A stretch of DNA of 62,017 nucleotides from Nemertoderma westbladi (GCA_032718475.1 JAUCBJ010007774.1:1-62017), one strand, 5' to 3'; shown: positions 29,641 to 41,455, counted from the stretch's first letter. Made by a program: numbers and translations. Notes: a model not told the origin generated them from the letters alone.

Positions 29641-30640
29641 TAGTGTTTTCACTTTTTGTCGCTTTAAATGTTCTAGAACATGTTAGTTATTGATTAAAAT
29701 AAAAACTTTTGGGTATTACTGTGATAGCTATCTCCATTTTTGTAATTTTTAAAATAATGGTTTTTATTCTAGACGTGTTCGTTATTATTTACATAATGAC
29801 TGACCCTATATTTATTACTTTTGCTCAATCGGTTGGATTACTACCTACTGCTACTACTCACTACCTACATTTAACCATGTATGTGTACGGTCACTAACTG
29901 ATTTCACTGCACGTCATTCGAAGGAGAATGCATTGCATAACGAAGCGGATGTGGCGATGCAAAGGTCCTACTAGACACTGTCGATCATGTAGGAATGAAA
30001 CATGGTTTTCTGCCTCTCCATTGCTTGTGAAGCAGATTTTATGGTTGAAGAACCGCCTGGGCGAGTTCCGATGGAGGGGTCTTAATAAAGATAATCCATT
30101 TCATGGATTAATACAACTAATCAAGAACAATTACTAGACCCAAGTAACTTATTTTAATTTATGCTAATATTGTAATATGAAATCATAGTAATATAAAGTT
30201 CTATGATTGTTCTAGAACATAATAATATTGTCAATAAAAACGATTAAAAAAATTTCAAAAATGGAGATACCGGTAGCTATCACAGTAATACTTTTTAATT
30301 TGGGATTTTTAACTGTACTTTTATATTAGCTAGTGTTTCATTTTTGTCATATTAAATGTTCTAGAACATGTCAGTTATTGATTAAAATAAAAATTCATGT
30401 TCTAGAACAGATATTTTTTGTTCTAGAAAATTTTTTATACAAGCTAGTTTTTGGAACAAATTTTTGTCTTTTGGATTTTTAACTGTATTTTTATACTAGC
30501 TAGTGTTTTCACCTTTTGTTGTTTTAAATGTTCTAGAACACATGTAAGTTATTGATTAAAATATAATGTTTTTTATGGTAGTTAGTATTTTTAAACTAGC
30601 CAGTGTTTAAAAAAAAAATACTAGCTATATTTAAGCAGTT
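29637..30640. repeat. AT-rich repeat with TGTTCTAGAACA palindromes, left of the satellite
   Basis: At least three copies of a phrase reading TAACTGTA(C/T)TTTTATA then TTAGCTAGTGTTT, ending in the 12-base palindrome TGTTCTAGAACA and TTATTGATTAAAATA (near 29620-29710, 30305-30395, 30480-30560). Exact palindromes are at 29669, 30208, 30357, 30398 and 30529. No coding potential beyond short frames. Confidence 0.8.
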
Positions 30641-30649
30641 TCTGACATT

Positions 30650-33600
30650 AAGGGGCGGAAATATAAGAACAAAATGTAGCCAAGGGAGGAACTATAAGAA
30701 CAAAATGTAGCTACGAGTGGAACTGTGGAACTATAAGAACAAAATGTAGCCATGGACGTAACTATAAGAACAAAATGTAGCCATGGGTGGAACAATATAA
30801 GTACAAAATGTAGCCACGAGTGGAACAATATAAGAACAAAATGTAGCCATGGACGTAACTATAAGAACAAAATGTAGCCATGGGTGGAACAATATAAGTA
30901 CAAAATGTAGCCACGAGTGGAACAATATAAGTACAAAATGTAGCCACGGGTGGAACTATATAAGTACAAAATGTAGCCACGGGTGGAACAATATAAGTAC
31001 AAAATGTAGCCACGGGTGGAACTATATAAGTACAAAATGTAGCCACGGGTGGAACAATATAAGTACAAAATGTAGCCACGGGTGGAACAATATAAGTACA
31101 AAATGTAGCCACGGGTGGAACTATATAAGTACAAAATGTAGCCACGGGTGGAACAATATAAGTACAAAATGTAGCCACGGGTGGAACTATATAAGTACAA
31201 AATGTAGCCACGGGTGGAACTATATAAGTACAAAATGTAGCCACGGGTGGAACTATATAAGTACAAAATGTAGCCACGGGTGGAACAATATAAGTACAAA
31301 ATGTAGCCACGGGTGGAACAATATAAGTACAAAATGTAGCCACGGGTGGAACAATATAAGTACAAAATGTAGCCACGGGTGGAACTATATAAGTACAAAA
31401 TGTAGCCACGGGTGGAACAATATAAGAACAAAATGTAGCCATGGACGTAACTATAAGAACAAAATGTAGCCATGGGTGGAACAATATAAGTACAAAATGT
31501 AGCCACGAGTGGAACAATATAAGAACAAAATGTAGCCATGGACGTAACTATAAGAACAAAATGTAGCCATGGGTGGAACAATATAAGTACAAAATGTAGC
31601 CACGAGTGGAACAATATAAGTACAAAATGTAGCCACGGGTGGAACTATATAAGTACAAAATGTAGCCACGGGTGGAACAATATAAGTACAAAATGTAGCC
31701 ACGGGTGGAACTATATAAGTACAAAATGTAGCCACGGGTGGAACAATATAAGTACAAAATGTAGCCACGGGTGGAACAATATAAGTACAAAATGTAGCCA
31801 TGGACGTAACTATAAGAACAAAATGTAGCCATGGGTGGAACAATATAAGTACAAAATGTAGCCACGAGTGGAACAATATAAGAACAAAATGTAGCAATGG
31901 ACGTAACTATAAGAACAAAATGTAGCCATGGGTGGAACAATATAAGTACAAAATGTAGCCACGAGTGGAACAATATAAGAACAAAATGTAGCCATGGACG
32001 TAACTATAAGAACAAAATGTAGCCATGGGTGGAACAATATAAGTACAAAATGTAGCCACGAGTGGAACAATATAAGTACAAAATGTAGCCACGGGTGGAA
32101 CTATATAAGTACAAAATGTAGCCATGGGTGGAACAATATAAGTACAAAATGTAGCCACGGGTGGAACTATATAAGTACAAAATGTAGCCACGGGTGGAAC
32201 TATATAAGTACAAAATGTAGCCACGGGTGGAACAATATAAGTACAAAATGTAGCCACGGGTGGAACTATATAAGTACAAAATGTAGCCACGGGTGGAACA
32301 ATATAAGTACAAAATGTAGCCACGGGTGGAACAATATAAGTACAAAATGTAGCCACGGGTGGAACAATATAAGTACAAAATGTAGCCACGGGTGGAACTA
32401 TATAAGTACAAAATGTAGCCACGGGTGGAACAATATAAGAACAAAATGTAGCCATGGACGTAACTATAAGAACAAAATGTAGCCATGGGTGGAACAATAT
32501 AAGTACAAAATGTAGCCACGAGTGGAACAATATAAGAACAAAATGTAGCCATGGACGTAACTATAAGAACAAAATGTAGCCATGGGTGGAACAATATAAG
32601 TACAAAATGTAGCCACGAGTGGAACAATATAAGTACAAAATGTAGCCACGGGTGGAACTATATAAGTACAAAATGTAGCCACGGGTGGAACAATATAAGT
32701 ACAAAATGTAGCCACGGGTGGAACTATATAAGTACAAAATGTAGCCACGGGTGGAACAATATAAGTACAAAATGTAGCCACGGGTGGAACAATATAAGTA
32801 CAAAATGTAGCCACGGGTGGAACTATATAAGTACAAATTGTAGCCACGGGTGGAACAATATAAGTACAAAATGTAGCCACGGGTGGAACTATATAAGTAC
32901 AAAATGTAGCCACGGGTGGAACTATATAAGTACAAAATGTAGCCACGGGTGGAACAATATAAGAACAAAATGTAGCCACGAGTGGAACAATATAAGTACA
33001 AAATGTAGCCACGGGTGGAACTATATAAGTACAAAATGTAGCCACGGGTGGAACAATATAAGTACAAAATGTAGCCACGGGTGGAACTATATAAGTACAA
33101 AATGTAGCCACGGGTGGAACAATATAAGTACAAAATGTAGCCACGGGTGGAACTATATAAGTACAAAATGTAGCCACGGGTGGAACAATATAAGTACAAA
33201 ATGTAGCCACGGGTGGAACTATATAAGTACAAAATGTAGCCACGGGTGGAACTATATAAGTACAAAATGTAGCCACGGGTGGAACAATATAAGAACAAAA
33301 TGTAGCCATGGACGTAACTATAAGAACAAAATGTAGCCATGGGTGGAACAATATAAGTACAAAATGTAGCCACGAGTGGAACAATATAAGAACAAAATGT
33401 AGCCATGGACGTAACTATAAGAACAAAATGTAGCCATGGGTGGAACAATATAAGTACAAAATGTAGCCACGAGTGGAACAATATAAGTACAAAATGTAGC
33501 CACGGGTGGAACTATATAAGTACAAAATGTAGCCACGGGTGGAACAATATAAGTACAAAATGTAGCCACGGGTGGAACTATATAAGTACAAAATGTAGCC

Positions 33601-35092
33601 ACGGGTGGAACAATATAAGTACAAAATGTAGCCACGGGTGGAACAATATAAGTACAAAATGTAGCCACGGGTGGAACAATATAAGTACAAAATGTAGCCA
33701 TGGGCGTAACTATAAGAACAAAATGTAGCCATGGGTGGAACAATATAAGTACAAAATGTAGCCACGAGTGGAACAATATAAGAACAAAATGTAGCCATGG
33801 ACGTAACTATAAGAACAAAATGTAGCCATGGGTGGAACAATATAAGTACAAAATGTAGCCACGAGTGGAACAATATAAGAACAAAATGTAGCCATGGACG
33901 TAACTATAAGAACAAAATGTAGCCATGGGTGGAACAATATAAGTACAAAATGTAGCCACGAGTGGAACAATATAAGTACAAAATGTAGCCACGGGTGGAA
34001 CTATATAAGTACAAAATGTAGCCACGGGTGGAACAATATAAGTACAAAATGTAGCCACGGGTGAAACTATATAAGTACAAAATGTAGCCACGGGTGGAAC
34101 AATATAAGTACAAAATGTAGCCACGGGTGGAACAATATAAGTACAAAATGTAGCCACGGGTGGAACAATATAAGTACAAAATGTAGCCACGGGTGGAACT
34201 ATATAAGTACAAAATGTTGCCACGGGTGGAACAATATAAAAACAAAATGTAGCCATGGACGTAACTATAAGAACAAAATGTAGCCATGGGTGGAACAATA
34301 TAAGTACAAAATGTAGCCACGAGTGGAACAATATAAGAACAAAATGTAGCCATGGACGTAACTATAAGAACAAAATGTAGCCATGGGTGGAACAATATAA
34401 GTACAAAATGTAGCCACGAGTGGAACAATATAAGTACAAAATGTAGCCACGGGTGGAACTATATAAGTACAAAATGTAGCCACGGGTGGAACAATATAAG
34501 TAGAAAATGTAGCCACGGGTGGAACTATATAAGTACAAAATGTAGCCACGGGTGGAACAATATAAGTACAAAATGTAGCCACGGGTGGAACAATATAAGT
34601 ACAAAATGTAGCCACGGGTGGAACTATATAAGTACAAAATGTAGCCACGGGTGGAACAATATAAGTACAAAATGTAGCCACGGGTGGAACTATATAAGTA
34701 CAAAATGTATCCACGGGTGGAACTATATAAGTACAAAATGTAGCCACGGGTGGAACTATATAAGTACAAAATGTAGCCACGGGTGGAACAATATAAGTAC
34801 AAAATGTAGCCACGGGTGGAACAATATAAGTACAAAATGTAGCCACGGGTGGAACTATATAAGTACAAAATGTAGCCACGGGTGGAACAATATAAGTACA
34901 AAATGTAGCCACGGGTGGAACAATATAAGTACAAAATGTAGCCACGGGTGGAACTATATAAGTACAAAATGTAGCCACGGGTGGAACAATATAAGTACAA
35001 AATGTAGCCACGGGTGGAACAATATAAGTACAAAATGTAGCCACGGGTGGAACAATATAAGTACAAAATGTAGCCACGGGTGGAACCATAAG
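30650..35092. repeat. 4.4-kb satellite, 33-bp units with 31-bp variants
   Basis: About 130 tandem units of AACAATATAAGTACAAAAT followed by GTAGCCACGGGTGG (33 bases). AACTATATAAG alternates with AACAATATAAG. A marker trio, with a 31-base unit (GCCATGGACGTAACTATAAG), a GCCATGGGTGG unit and a GCCACGAGTGG unit, recurs at irregular intervals (for example near 30849, 31538, 31994, 32551, 33405, 34352), dividing the array into higher-order blocks of 3 to over 20 units. Because 33 is a multiple of three and units lack stops, long frames stay open on both strands. Isolated diverged units occur at 35780 and 36121-36190. Confidence 0.97.
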
Positions 35093-36390
35093 ATCAAAAG
35101 GCTAGAGTTCCTTATAGAATTGCATTTTTAAAACATATGTCATTATTACTATGGCAACATTGTAGAGTTCCAGAACAATAGAAAATTATTATATACTATT
35201 CTAGAACATAAAATAAAATAAAAAATATAATGTTCTAGAACATATAGTTAGCTTTTTTTATTTTAAAATAGCTAGTAAATTTAAAAAAATATCCAAGTTG
35301 GTAGATACATTTTCTAATAAATAAATAATATAAATAAATCAATTTTGTTGTAGTACTAGCTATTTTAAATTTGAAAAATAACTATCTATATGTTCTAGAA
35401 CATTATATTATTTGTATTATTTATGCTCTAGAATAGTGTATAATACATATAATATTAAATAAATAAAATAACAAATAATAATGTTCTAAAACATATAGCT
35501 AGTTTTTTTAAATTTTAAAATAGCTGGTAAATTTAACAAATAATAAAATTTGGTACCGGTAGATAAATTTATTAATAATAATATATATAAATAAATTTTT
35601 TTTATTACTAACTATTTTAAATTTAAAAAATAACTAGCTATATGTTCTCGAACAATAATTTTTTTATTTTATTTTTGTTCTAGAATAGTGTATATTATAT
35701 ATTTTTTGTTCTAGAACTCTTCACTGTTGCCATGGTAACAATGATTTATGTTATAAAAATGCAGTTCTATACGGAACTGTTATCGAACAAAATGTAGCCA
35801 CTCTATGAATATGAATACATGAATATATTGACTGATTGAATATGCTATGAATAATAGGTAACCTCTTTCAGAAGGTGAAATTTACGTTCTAGAACACAAA
35901 ACATCATGATAATAACCAATAACTTGGTCAAAAATTTATCAAAAATTAGGTACCAGAAATTTGGTTTAGTAATTTTATACACAGTAGCAAAAAAAAACAT
36001 TAGCTAACGTCTCACAGAAAATGGCATTTATGTTCTAAAACAAAAAAACATCATGATAATAGCCTTTATCATGGTCAAATAACTGGTCAAAAAGTGAGTA
36101 CCCATAACATAGTAATGCCCGGAGCTATAAGAACAAAATATAGCCACGGACGGAACTATAAGAATAAAATCTAGCCACGGGTGGAACTATATTAACAATT
36201 GTTATATTTTTATAATATATTGTCCTATTTATAATCATCATCAGTCATATTCAATATATTTATAATATATTTATATTATATTTATTTTATTAATGTGCTA
36301 AAACTCGTAATGAAATGTTAATTTCTTCTATTAAATTGTATCTAAGAGTGCAAAATTTTATGGGGAAAATAAATATATTATATGATATGA
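35093..36390. repeat. AT-rich repeat with TGTTCTAGAACA palindromes, right of the satellite
   Basis: Non-coding AT-rich DNA. Exact palindromes lie at 35231 and 35391, with near matches around 35707 and 35886; TAGCTAGT-like words mirror the left flank. Two or three isolated satellite-like units (36121-36190) lie further right, so the satellite unit may have arisen within this larger repeat. Confidence 0.75.
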
Positions 36391-36403
36391 TATGTTATCG
36401 GCG

Positions 36404-36636
36404 GGGTAGCTCAGTTGGTTGAGCGCCGGGCCTGCAATCTATTGGTTGTAGGTTCAGCCCCGCCAGGGTCCACTCAGCCTTTCATCCACTTGGGTCGATA
36501 AAATGAGTACCAGTTAAATAACTGGGAGCAAATCTTGGGATAGGAGTAGCGCCCACCCCTACCCTCGGGTAGCAGCTATTGAAAGAGGAGCCTTCGGGTC
36601 GCCTCCGGCTTTGGCCGACTGTTTGCTTTGCTTGAT
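36404..36636 (+). mobile_element. tRNA-derived SINE
   Basis: The head is tRNA-like: GCGGGGTAGCTCAGTTGG (box A) and GTAGGTTCAGCCCCGCC (box B), with GCGGGGT able to pair with GCCCCGC as an acceptor stem. The body starts CACTCAGCCTTTCATCC and contains GGGTCGATAAAATGAGTACC, a core I associate with SINEs of cephalopods and other marine invertebrates. The tail includes CTACCCTCGGGTAG (hairpin) and GGCCGACTGTTTGC. It is inserted in the ATATGTTATG decamer array, which continues on both sides. Pol III internal promoter likely; family name not assigned. Confidence 0.85.
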
Positions 36637-36912
36637 GATATGTTATGATATGTTATGATATGATATGTTATGATATGTTATGATATGTTATGATATGTTA
36701 TGATATGTTATGATATGTTATGATATGTTATGATATGTTATGATATGTTATGATATGTTATGATATGTTATGATATGTTATGATATGATATGTTATGATA
36801 TGTTATGATATGTTATGATATGTTATGATATGTTATGATATGATATGTTATGATATGATATGTTATGATATGTTATGATATGTTATGATATGTTATGATA
36901 TGATATGATATG
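36637..36912. repeat. (TATGATATGT)n decamer array
   Basis: About 27 units of TATGATATGT with occasional 5-base register changes (TATGATATGATATGT). A short piece of the same array lies at 36384-36401 on the other side of the SINE. Confidence 0.95.
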
Positions 36913-37827
36913 CTATATTTTGTCTTTCAAATATAATGTATTATATCATTAGAAACGTATTCACCTGCAGTATATTCAGAATAAAAAGAACCTCTTAAAT
37001 TTTACCAAAAATTGTCGGAATTATATACATATTTAATAAGTAAACCTATACCCAAACAACTAAAGGCATTGGTACACCTTGGGTACCCAGAGTTTGACCA
37101 ATTTTTTTTCGTATGAAAAAGGCTTTTATCAGTTTTTTTGTTCTAGAACAAATATTTTACCATCTGTCAGTAAGATGGTAGCTAGTTAATTTGATTTTGT
37201 ATTAGCTAGTACTTTTTATAAGATATAAAAAAAATACAAGACATAAAAGCCTATTAGCCTAGACATTCTAGATACATTTATAATAAAAAAATACAAGACA
37301 TAAAAGCCTATTAGCCTAGACAGTCTAGATACATTTATAGAGTGTAAATTGTTAAAATTAATTTAATATTACGGGTGAATAGATAGTTTGTTGCAATGAA
37401 TTTTAATATAATTCCAGAATAGTCGCAGTTACAGTTGCTGGAGCAGCGAGGCTGTTTTGTGATTAACTTGTTATGAAAATTTCAGTCACATGATATATAC
37501 TGCAGAAGATGCCAAATTGAAGTGTAGTTATAGAAAGTATTTGGCTAAATAAATTTCAGAAAGATAAGAATTAAGAGTCTTCTAAAATCCGACTTTGGAT
37601 GGATTTTCGTTTCTATATTGAGATTAAACCTCCTAATTTAGGATGGAAATCAATGAAATTAAATGGAATTGAATTGAATTGAATGAATTTTTGAATTTAT
37701 GTAGAGCCGACAGAACCGTACTGCCAAGATATAACGCGCGTCATAACTTTGGATCGCGGTACTTCCATTATAATTTACTATGAGTAGAAATTGCTTGGGA
37801 ATGATGGAAAACACCCAGAATGAGTTT
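36913..37827. other. spacer with 60-bp duplication, no gene
   Basis: AT-rich. A duplication of about 61 bases containing ACAAGACATAAAAGCCTATT lies at 37229-37345. One TGTTCTAGAACA palindrome is at 37139. The rest has no recognisable feature. Confidence 0.6.
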
Positions 37828-38026
37828 ATAACTATTTACATACTTGTGTGTAAAGTAGCACTTTACAGTGAGTGTGATGATCCGAGTGGCTTTGTTACAC
37901 GAACGAACGTTAGTGAGTGAGTGAAAATAAACGAACGAACGTTAGTGAGTGAGTGAAAATAAAGCCACTCGGATCATCACACTCACTGTAAAGTGCTACT
38001 TTACACACAAGTATGTAAATAGTTAT
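37828..38026. mobile_element. foldback element with 66-bp perfect inverted arms
   Basis: Arms at 37828-37893 and 37961-38026 are exact reverse complements over 66 bases. The 67-base loop has two tandem copies of a unit with GAACGAACGTTAGTGAGTGA. The arm sequence starts ATAACTATTTACATACTTGT. No ORF. The perfect arm identity suggests recent formation or gene conversion. The type (foldback or MITE) is inferred from structure only. Confidence 0.8.
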
Positions 38027-38342
38027 CAGAACAGTGTAAAGTAATTTGCAACAAGTATGTATGTAGTTTTATTCCAAAATTTTAACATTACGAAATGATT
38101 GTACATATACATTATAAGTGATAGAAACAGCACAAATTATATTAGTTGTTGTATAAATAAATGTAAAAATTACATAAATTATGTTATAAATAAGTTAGCT
38201 TATATTTATGGTGGCGTTTGGAGCCATGTTATAATAATATAGCTAGGCCCTACTGGTTATTAATAGCTATACCCCGCCTACCGGTAGGTAATGCAGTAGG
38301 CCTATCTGGCTGTCAGGCAAATTTCCACCTATTGTTTACGTG
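38027..38342. other. spacer, no gene
   Basis: AT-rich sequence up to the LTR element target site; contains TACCGGTAGG words. No coding potential recognised. Confidence 0.4.
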
Positions 38343-38347
38343 GTATG

Positions 38348-38877
38348 TGTTAGCTTATCCAATTCCGCTAACACAAACCCATAGAGTGAGCCATAAAGCA
38401 ATATTGGGAGCACGAGGTTGATTACCAATCAACCTCGTGTCAGCCCAGTAAACGCGGACAATAGGCCCCAAAGGAGACACACAATAGGGGTCAGGGGCCA
38501 AACCCCTAACCGAGAGAGAACACAGGGAGTGAAGGGAAACACTCCAAAGGGTGCCAACAGGGGTATCAACCAATCAGAGGGGGGAAAGGCATCGATTGAG
38601 TAGCAATAAGGCCACCGTGCAATATAACCAGTAACCTGTAATCATTCATTCAGTTTACTCAGTCAGATCAGTAGGGTGGAACGGGGACTTCTGTCACCGT
38701 CCGCTACCGCCATCATACTTATCTACCGGTAAAGTGTCGTACTATACTATATCAACTATCAGACTATATTATACCTTTATACATATTACCGAACAAACTC
38801 TTTTACCTTTCACACACGGCGGGGACGCGTGGATAGAAAACCCAACGGATAAACCGGGATCCGTAGATCCCGTCACA
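38348..38877 (+). repeat. 5' LTR
   Basis: 530 bases, TG...CA. It begins with a short hairpin-like TGTTAGC...GCTAACA. It should hold promoter and polyadenylation signals; TATACTATATCA near 38745 is a possible TATA region. Downstream of the LTR (38878 onward, GTGACAGAATCAGATCC) I do not recognise a standard TGG-type tRNA primer site. Confidence 0.92.
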
Positions 38878-38911
38878 GTGACAGAATCAGATCCGCCCAG
38901 CTGCCCTGACA

Positions 38912-40540
38912 GTGATAGATTGTTATCAACGTGGCTGCCAGCCACCAAAGACGACGATGAGTCGAGAGAGGGGAACGACACCGCCGCGGACCCCGGACGA
39001 CGATCTAACGATCCGCGAGGCCACGGCGAGACGATACGAACCCACGACGCCGGTCGATGCTACGCCGACCACGTCGACGCAGGTTGACGCCACGTCGACA
39101 ACGAGCAACCCGGCGAACCAAGATGTGGGGGGTCGTCTACAACCGGAGAGCGAGTCGAGGGAAGGAGACGAGAAGGGAGGAGAAGAGAAAGACGAGTCGA
39201 CGCGGAGCGAGGGTCGACATACCGATGTCACCGGCCAGCCACAGGCCGAGGACGACGAACGGTCCACCGGAACGGCGACGGTGGGGCCGCCGGTACGACG
39301 TCGGACCCGGAGAGATGGAAGGGAGGTCGGCGACGAGGATGTCGGGGTTTCTGATCGACTTCGACGAGCCTACGCCGCGACCCGGGAACAACTGAAGGAA
39401 GCTAGAGGAGGGGTTGAGATAGACCAGGTGAAGTTGAGGAGACGACTAGGTGAGTCGAACAGATACTTTGATTACCTAGTGCGTTCTGGGCAGGGAGAAC
39501 TGGCCGAGGAGAGAGCGAGAGGGGTTGCCTTCGAACTGTTTGGGCTATGGGAACGTAGGGGTATGGGGCCTGGTGTAGTGTACATAGGGCCATACTTAGT
39601 CGATGCCAGGGAAGTTAAGTTAGTGGGTTGGGCGGGACCGCACGAGGGCGAATCCGAGGTTAGCTCCGAGGATTCGGTCTCGTTGGTCAGCGAGAACCCC
39701 GGAGAGCGGGGGAAAGTTAGTAGGACGGAGGGGCGGCGGGAGTCCGTCGCAACCTATAAGTCTGCTACATCCTCCGCAAAAGAAAGACGGGTGCGAGAGA
39801 GTGAACGCATGGCATATAAATTAAAAATGGAAGAATTAGAGTGGCGACTGAGGGGAAGGAAGGAGCAAGAGAGTGAACGCGAAGAGCGTGAGGCAAGAGA
39901 ACAGAGCGTGCGGTACACGTACAGTAGATACAGTAACCGTACGGGCGAGGGAGGTAGTAGTAGTGCGTTAGGAAATATTGGTATTAATAGTACCGTAGTA
40001 GATAACCCTAATCCCTTTATTACAGGAAATATTTTACCCGGTAGTAGTAATTTAAGTTTAAATTCAAATAATAATATTAATTCAAATATTCAGAATAATC
40101 AAAATAATTCAAATAATTCGAATAGCAATTTAAATTTTGAAAATAATAATAATTCTAACTTAAATAATTTAAATAATAATCCCGTTTCAAATTCTAATGG
40201 TTCTAATAATTTAATTAAATTAACAAATAATATTGGGAATGGTGCTATTAATGTGAACGCGTCAGACGTGTATAGCCCGGCAGACGGCGGCCTGGTAGGC
40301 CACGTAGTTAGTAGGCAGGAAGTGGCGCGATTGAGCCAACCCGAGGTGAGCCTGGTAGGCCTCGCAGTAGTAGAGAGAGAGGCGGGGGTGAATAGACCCA
40401 GCCGTAGTAGAGACAGTGTGTCGACTAGAGAGGGGTGTAGAGACGAAGTAAGAGATATTGAAGTTAGATGTGGCGGGTGGGGGGGGGGGGGGCTACGGAC
40501 GCCCCACCACAGAAGATTAGTGGCGAGAGAAAGGGGGTAG
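38912..40540 (+). CDS. gag-like N-terminal protein of the LTR element
   Basis: Open for 542 codons; ATG 38912 or the internal ATG at 38957 could start it. The first third is Thr/Glu/Arg-rich and low in complexity. Residues about 150-200 (DRLRRAYAATREQLKEAR...) form a helical segment like the N-terminal gag helix of Pao elements. About 280-330 is charged, coiled-coil-like (KMEELEWRLRGRKEQ). Then comes an Asn-rich stretch (about 365-440), encoded by AAT-rich DNA unlike its GC-rich neighbours. It ends at TAG 40538-40540, just past a run of 14 G. The next two coding stretches lie in the same frame, so this is probably the first part of a larger gag-protease frame. Confidence 0.65.
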   Translation: MIDCYQRGCQPPKTTMSRERGTTPPRTPDDDLTIREATARRYEPTTPVDATPTTSTQVDATSTTSNPANQDVGGRLQPESESREGDEKGGEEKDESTRSEGRHTDVTGQPQAEDDERSTGTATVGPPVRRRTRRDGREVGDEDVGVSDRLRRAYAATREQLKEARGGVEIDQVKLRRRLGESNRYFDYLVRSGQGELAEERARGVAFELFGLWERRGMGPGVVYIGPYLVDAREVKLVGWAGPHEGESEVSSEDSVSLVSENPGERGKVSRTEGRRESVATYKSATSSAKERRVRESERMAYKLKMEELEWRLRGRKEQESEREEREAREQSVRYTYSRYSNRTGEGGSSSALGNIGINSTVVDNPNPFITGNILPGSSNLSLNSNNNINSNIQNNQNNSNNSNSNLNFENNNNSNLNNLNNNPVSNSNGSNNLIKLTNNIGNGAINVNASDVYSPADGGLVGHVVSRQEVARLSQPEVSLVGLAVVEREAGVNRPSRSRDSVSTREGCRDEVRDIEVRCGGWGGGGLRTPHHRRLVARERG

Positions 40541-40665
40541 AGAGTGTCCGACAAGAGGGACGCAGAAGTGTAGTGAGAGATAGTGAAGTTAGAAGTGGCG
40601 GGTGGGGGGGGGGGGGCTACGGGCGCCCCACCACGAGAGATTAGTAGCGAGAGAGGGGGGGCAGG
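40425..40665. repeat. 125-bp tandem duplication with two poly-G runs
   Basis: Two diverged copies with a 125-base offset, each containing GTGGCGGGT, a poly-G run, CTACGG and GCGCCCCACCAC-like sequence. The runs are 14 G (40479-40492) and 13 G (40604-40616). In-frame stops fall at 40538, 40571 and 40574. Confidence 0.85.
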
Positions 40666-41455
40666 GAGTGTCCCACAGGCGTCAGCGGATAATGCGCGGG
40701 CCGAATTAGGTAAACCGCAACACCCGGCGACGGAGAGTAATAGGGGGATTGCGAGTATCCCCAGCGGCGTGCGATCGAGCAGAGAGAGACAGGTTGACGT
40801 CGCGAGAGGGCGGGCGACGAAACGTCGAGCCCAGTCAGAAGAGAGAAGATTAGTAGAGTTTAATAGAGAGGTCGAGGATAGGAGAAGATTAGTAGAGTAT
40901 AATAGAGAGGTCGAAGATAGAAGAAGATTAGCAGAGTTTAACCGAGAGGTCGAAGATAGAAGAAGGGAAGATAGTAGAAGAGTCGTTGCTAGGAGCAACC
41001 GGAGAGCGAGGACGGATAGCGAGCCGTCGATAGTAGAGAGGGGATTAGGGAGTCAGTGGGGTCGGACTTCGGGAGATTGCCGTCGCCCCGGAGAAACGCA
41101 CCACACGCTAAGAGAGGGGTACAGGATGTACCGATACGAAGAAGAGAACAGGAGATGGGATCGAGGGGAAACTTCCCGACGGGATGTAGCTGCCGATCGA
41201 GAGTACGGTAGTCGCGGGGAGATTCGAGATTCGCGAAGAATAAACTTCGGTTTGGAAGGGCACATGCAGACTGCAGGACATACTGTAGGCCTTACTGCAC
41301 ATACTATTATAGGCCATGCTGGGAGAGATAGAGTAGGCGATAGGGTAGCGCGAACGACGGGATTAAACCCGGAAGTCGCGGAGTACATACCGGTAGGTAG
41401 GCGAGAGGTAGGTAGGCCTATATCGGTACAGCAGCATGACTATAATACACAGTGA
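40577..41455 (+). CDS. gag-like middle segment of the LTR element
   Basis: Open in the same frame as the flanking segments; the first in-frame ATG is far inside, so independent initiation is doubtful. The product is strongly basic and Arg/Glu-rich, with three near-identical repeats of about 15 residues (RRLVEFNREVEDR type, about 40847-40960) that look helical. It closes with TGA at 41453-41455 in the context CAG TGA C, after which the frame is open again through 41501. Either a tail of gag separated by stop-codon readthrough, or an artefact of a mutated single ORF. Confidence 0.5.
   Translation, partial: EIVKLEVAGGGGGATGAPPREISSERGGAGSVPQASADNARAELGKPQHPATESNRGIASIPSGVRSSRERQVDVARGRATKRRAQSEERRLVEFNREVEDRRRLVEYNREVEDRRRLAEFNREVEDRRREDSRRVVARSNRRARTDSEPSIVERGLGSQWGRTSGDCRRPGETHHTLREGYRMYRYEEENRRWDRGETSRRDVAADREYGSRGEIRDSRRINFGLEGHMQTAGHTVGLTAHTIIGHAGRDRVGDRVARTTGLNPEVAEYIPVGRREVGRPISVQQHDYNTQ

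Noticed and set aside
30650-35092. Long open frames on both strands as repeat proteins
   Set aside because: They follow from a 33-base stop-free unit; frames are open on both strands equally, and starts and ends vary with the array. No coding evidence.
36404-36476. Functional tRNA gene
   Set aside because: The acceptor stem pairs but the T arm overlaps it and a SINE body follows; tRNA-derived head of a retroposon.
38355-38573. 72-codon minus-strand frame present twice (also 45499-45717)
   Set aside because: It recurs only because it lies in both LTRs; no start context or domain supports a gene.
40099-40998. Minus-strand 299-codon Ser/Leu-rich frame
   Set aside because: Antisense shadow of the gag-like region with its AAT- and AG-rich repeats; no features of its own.
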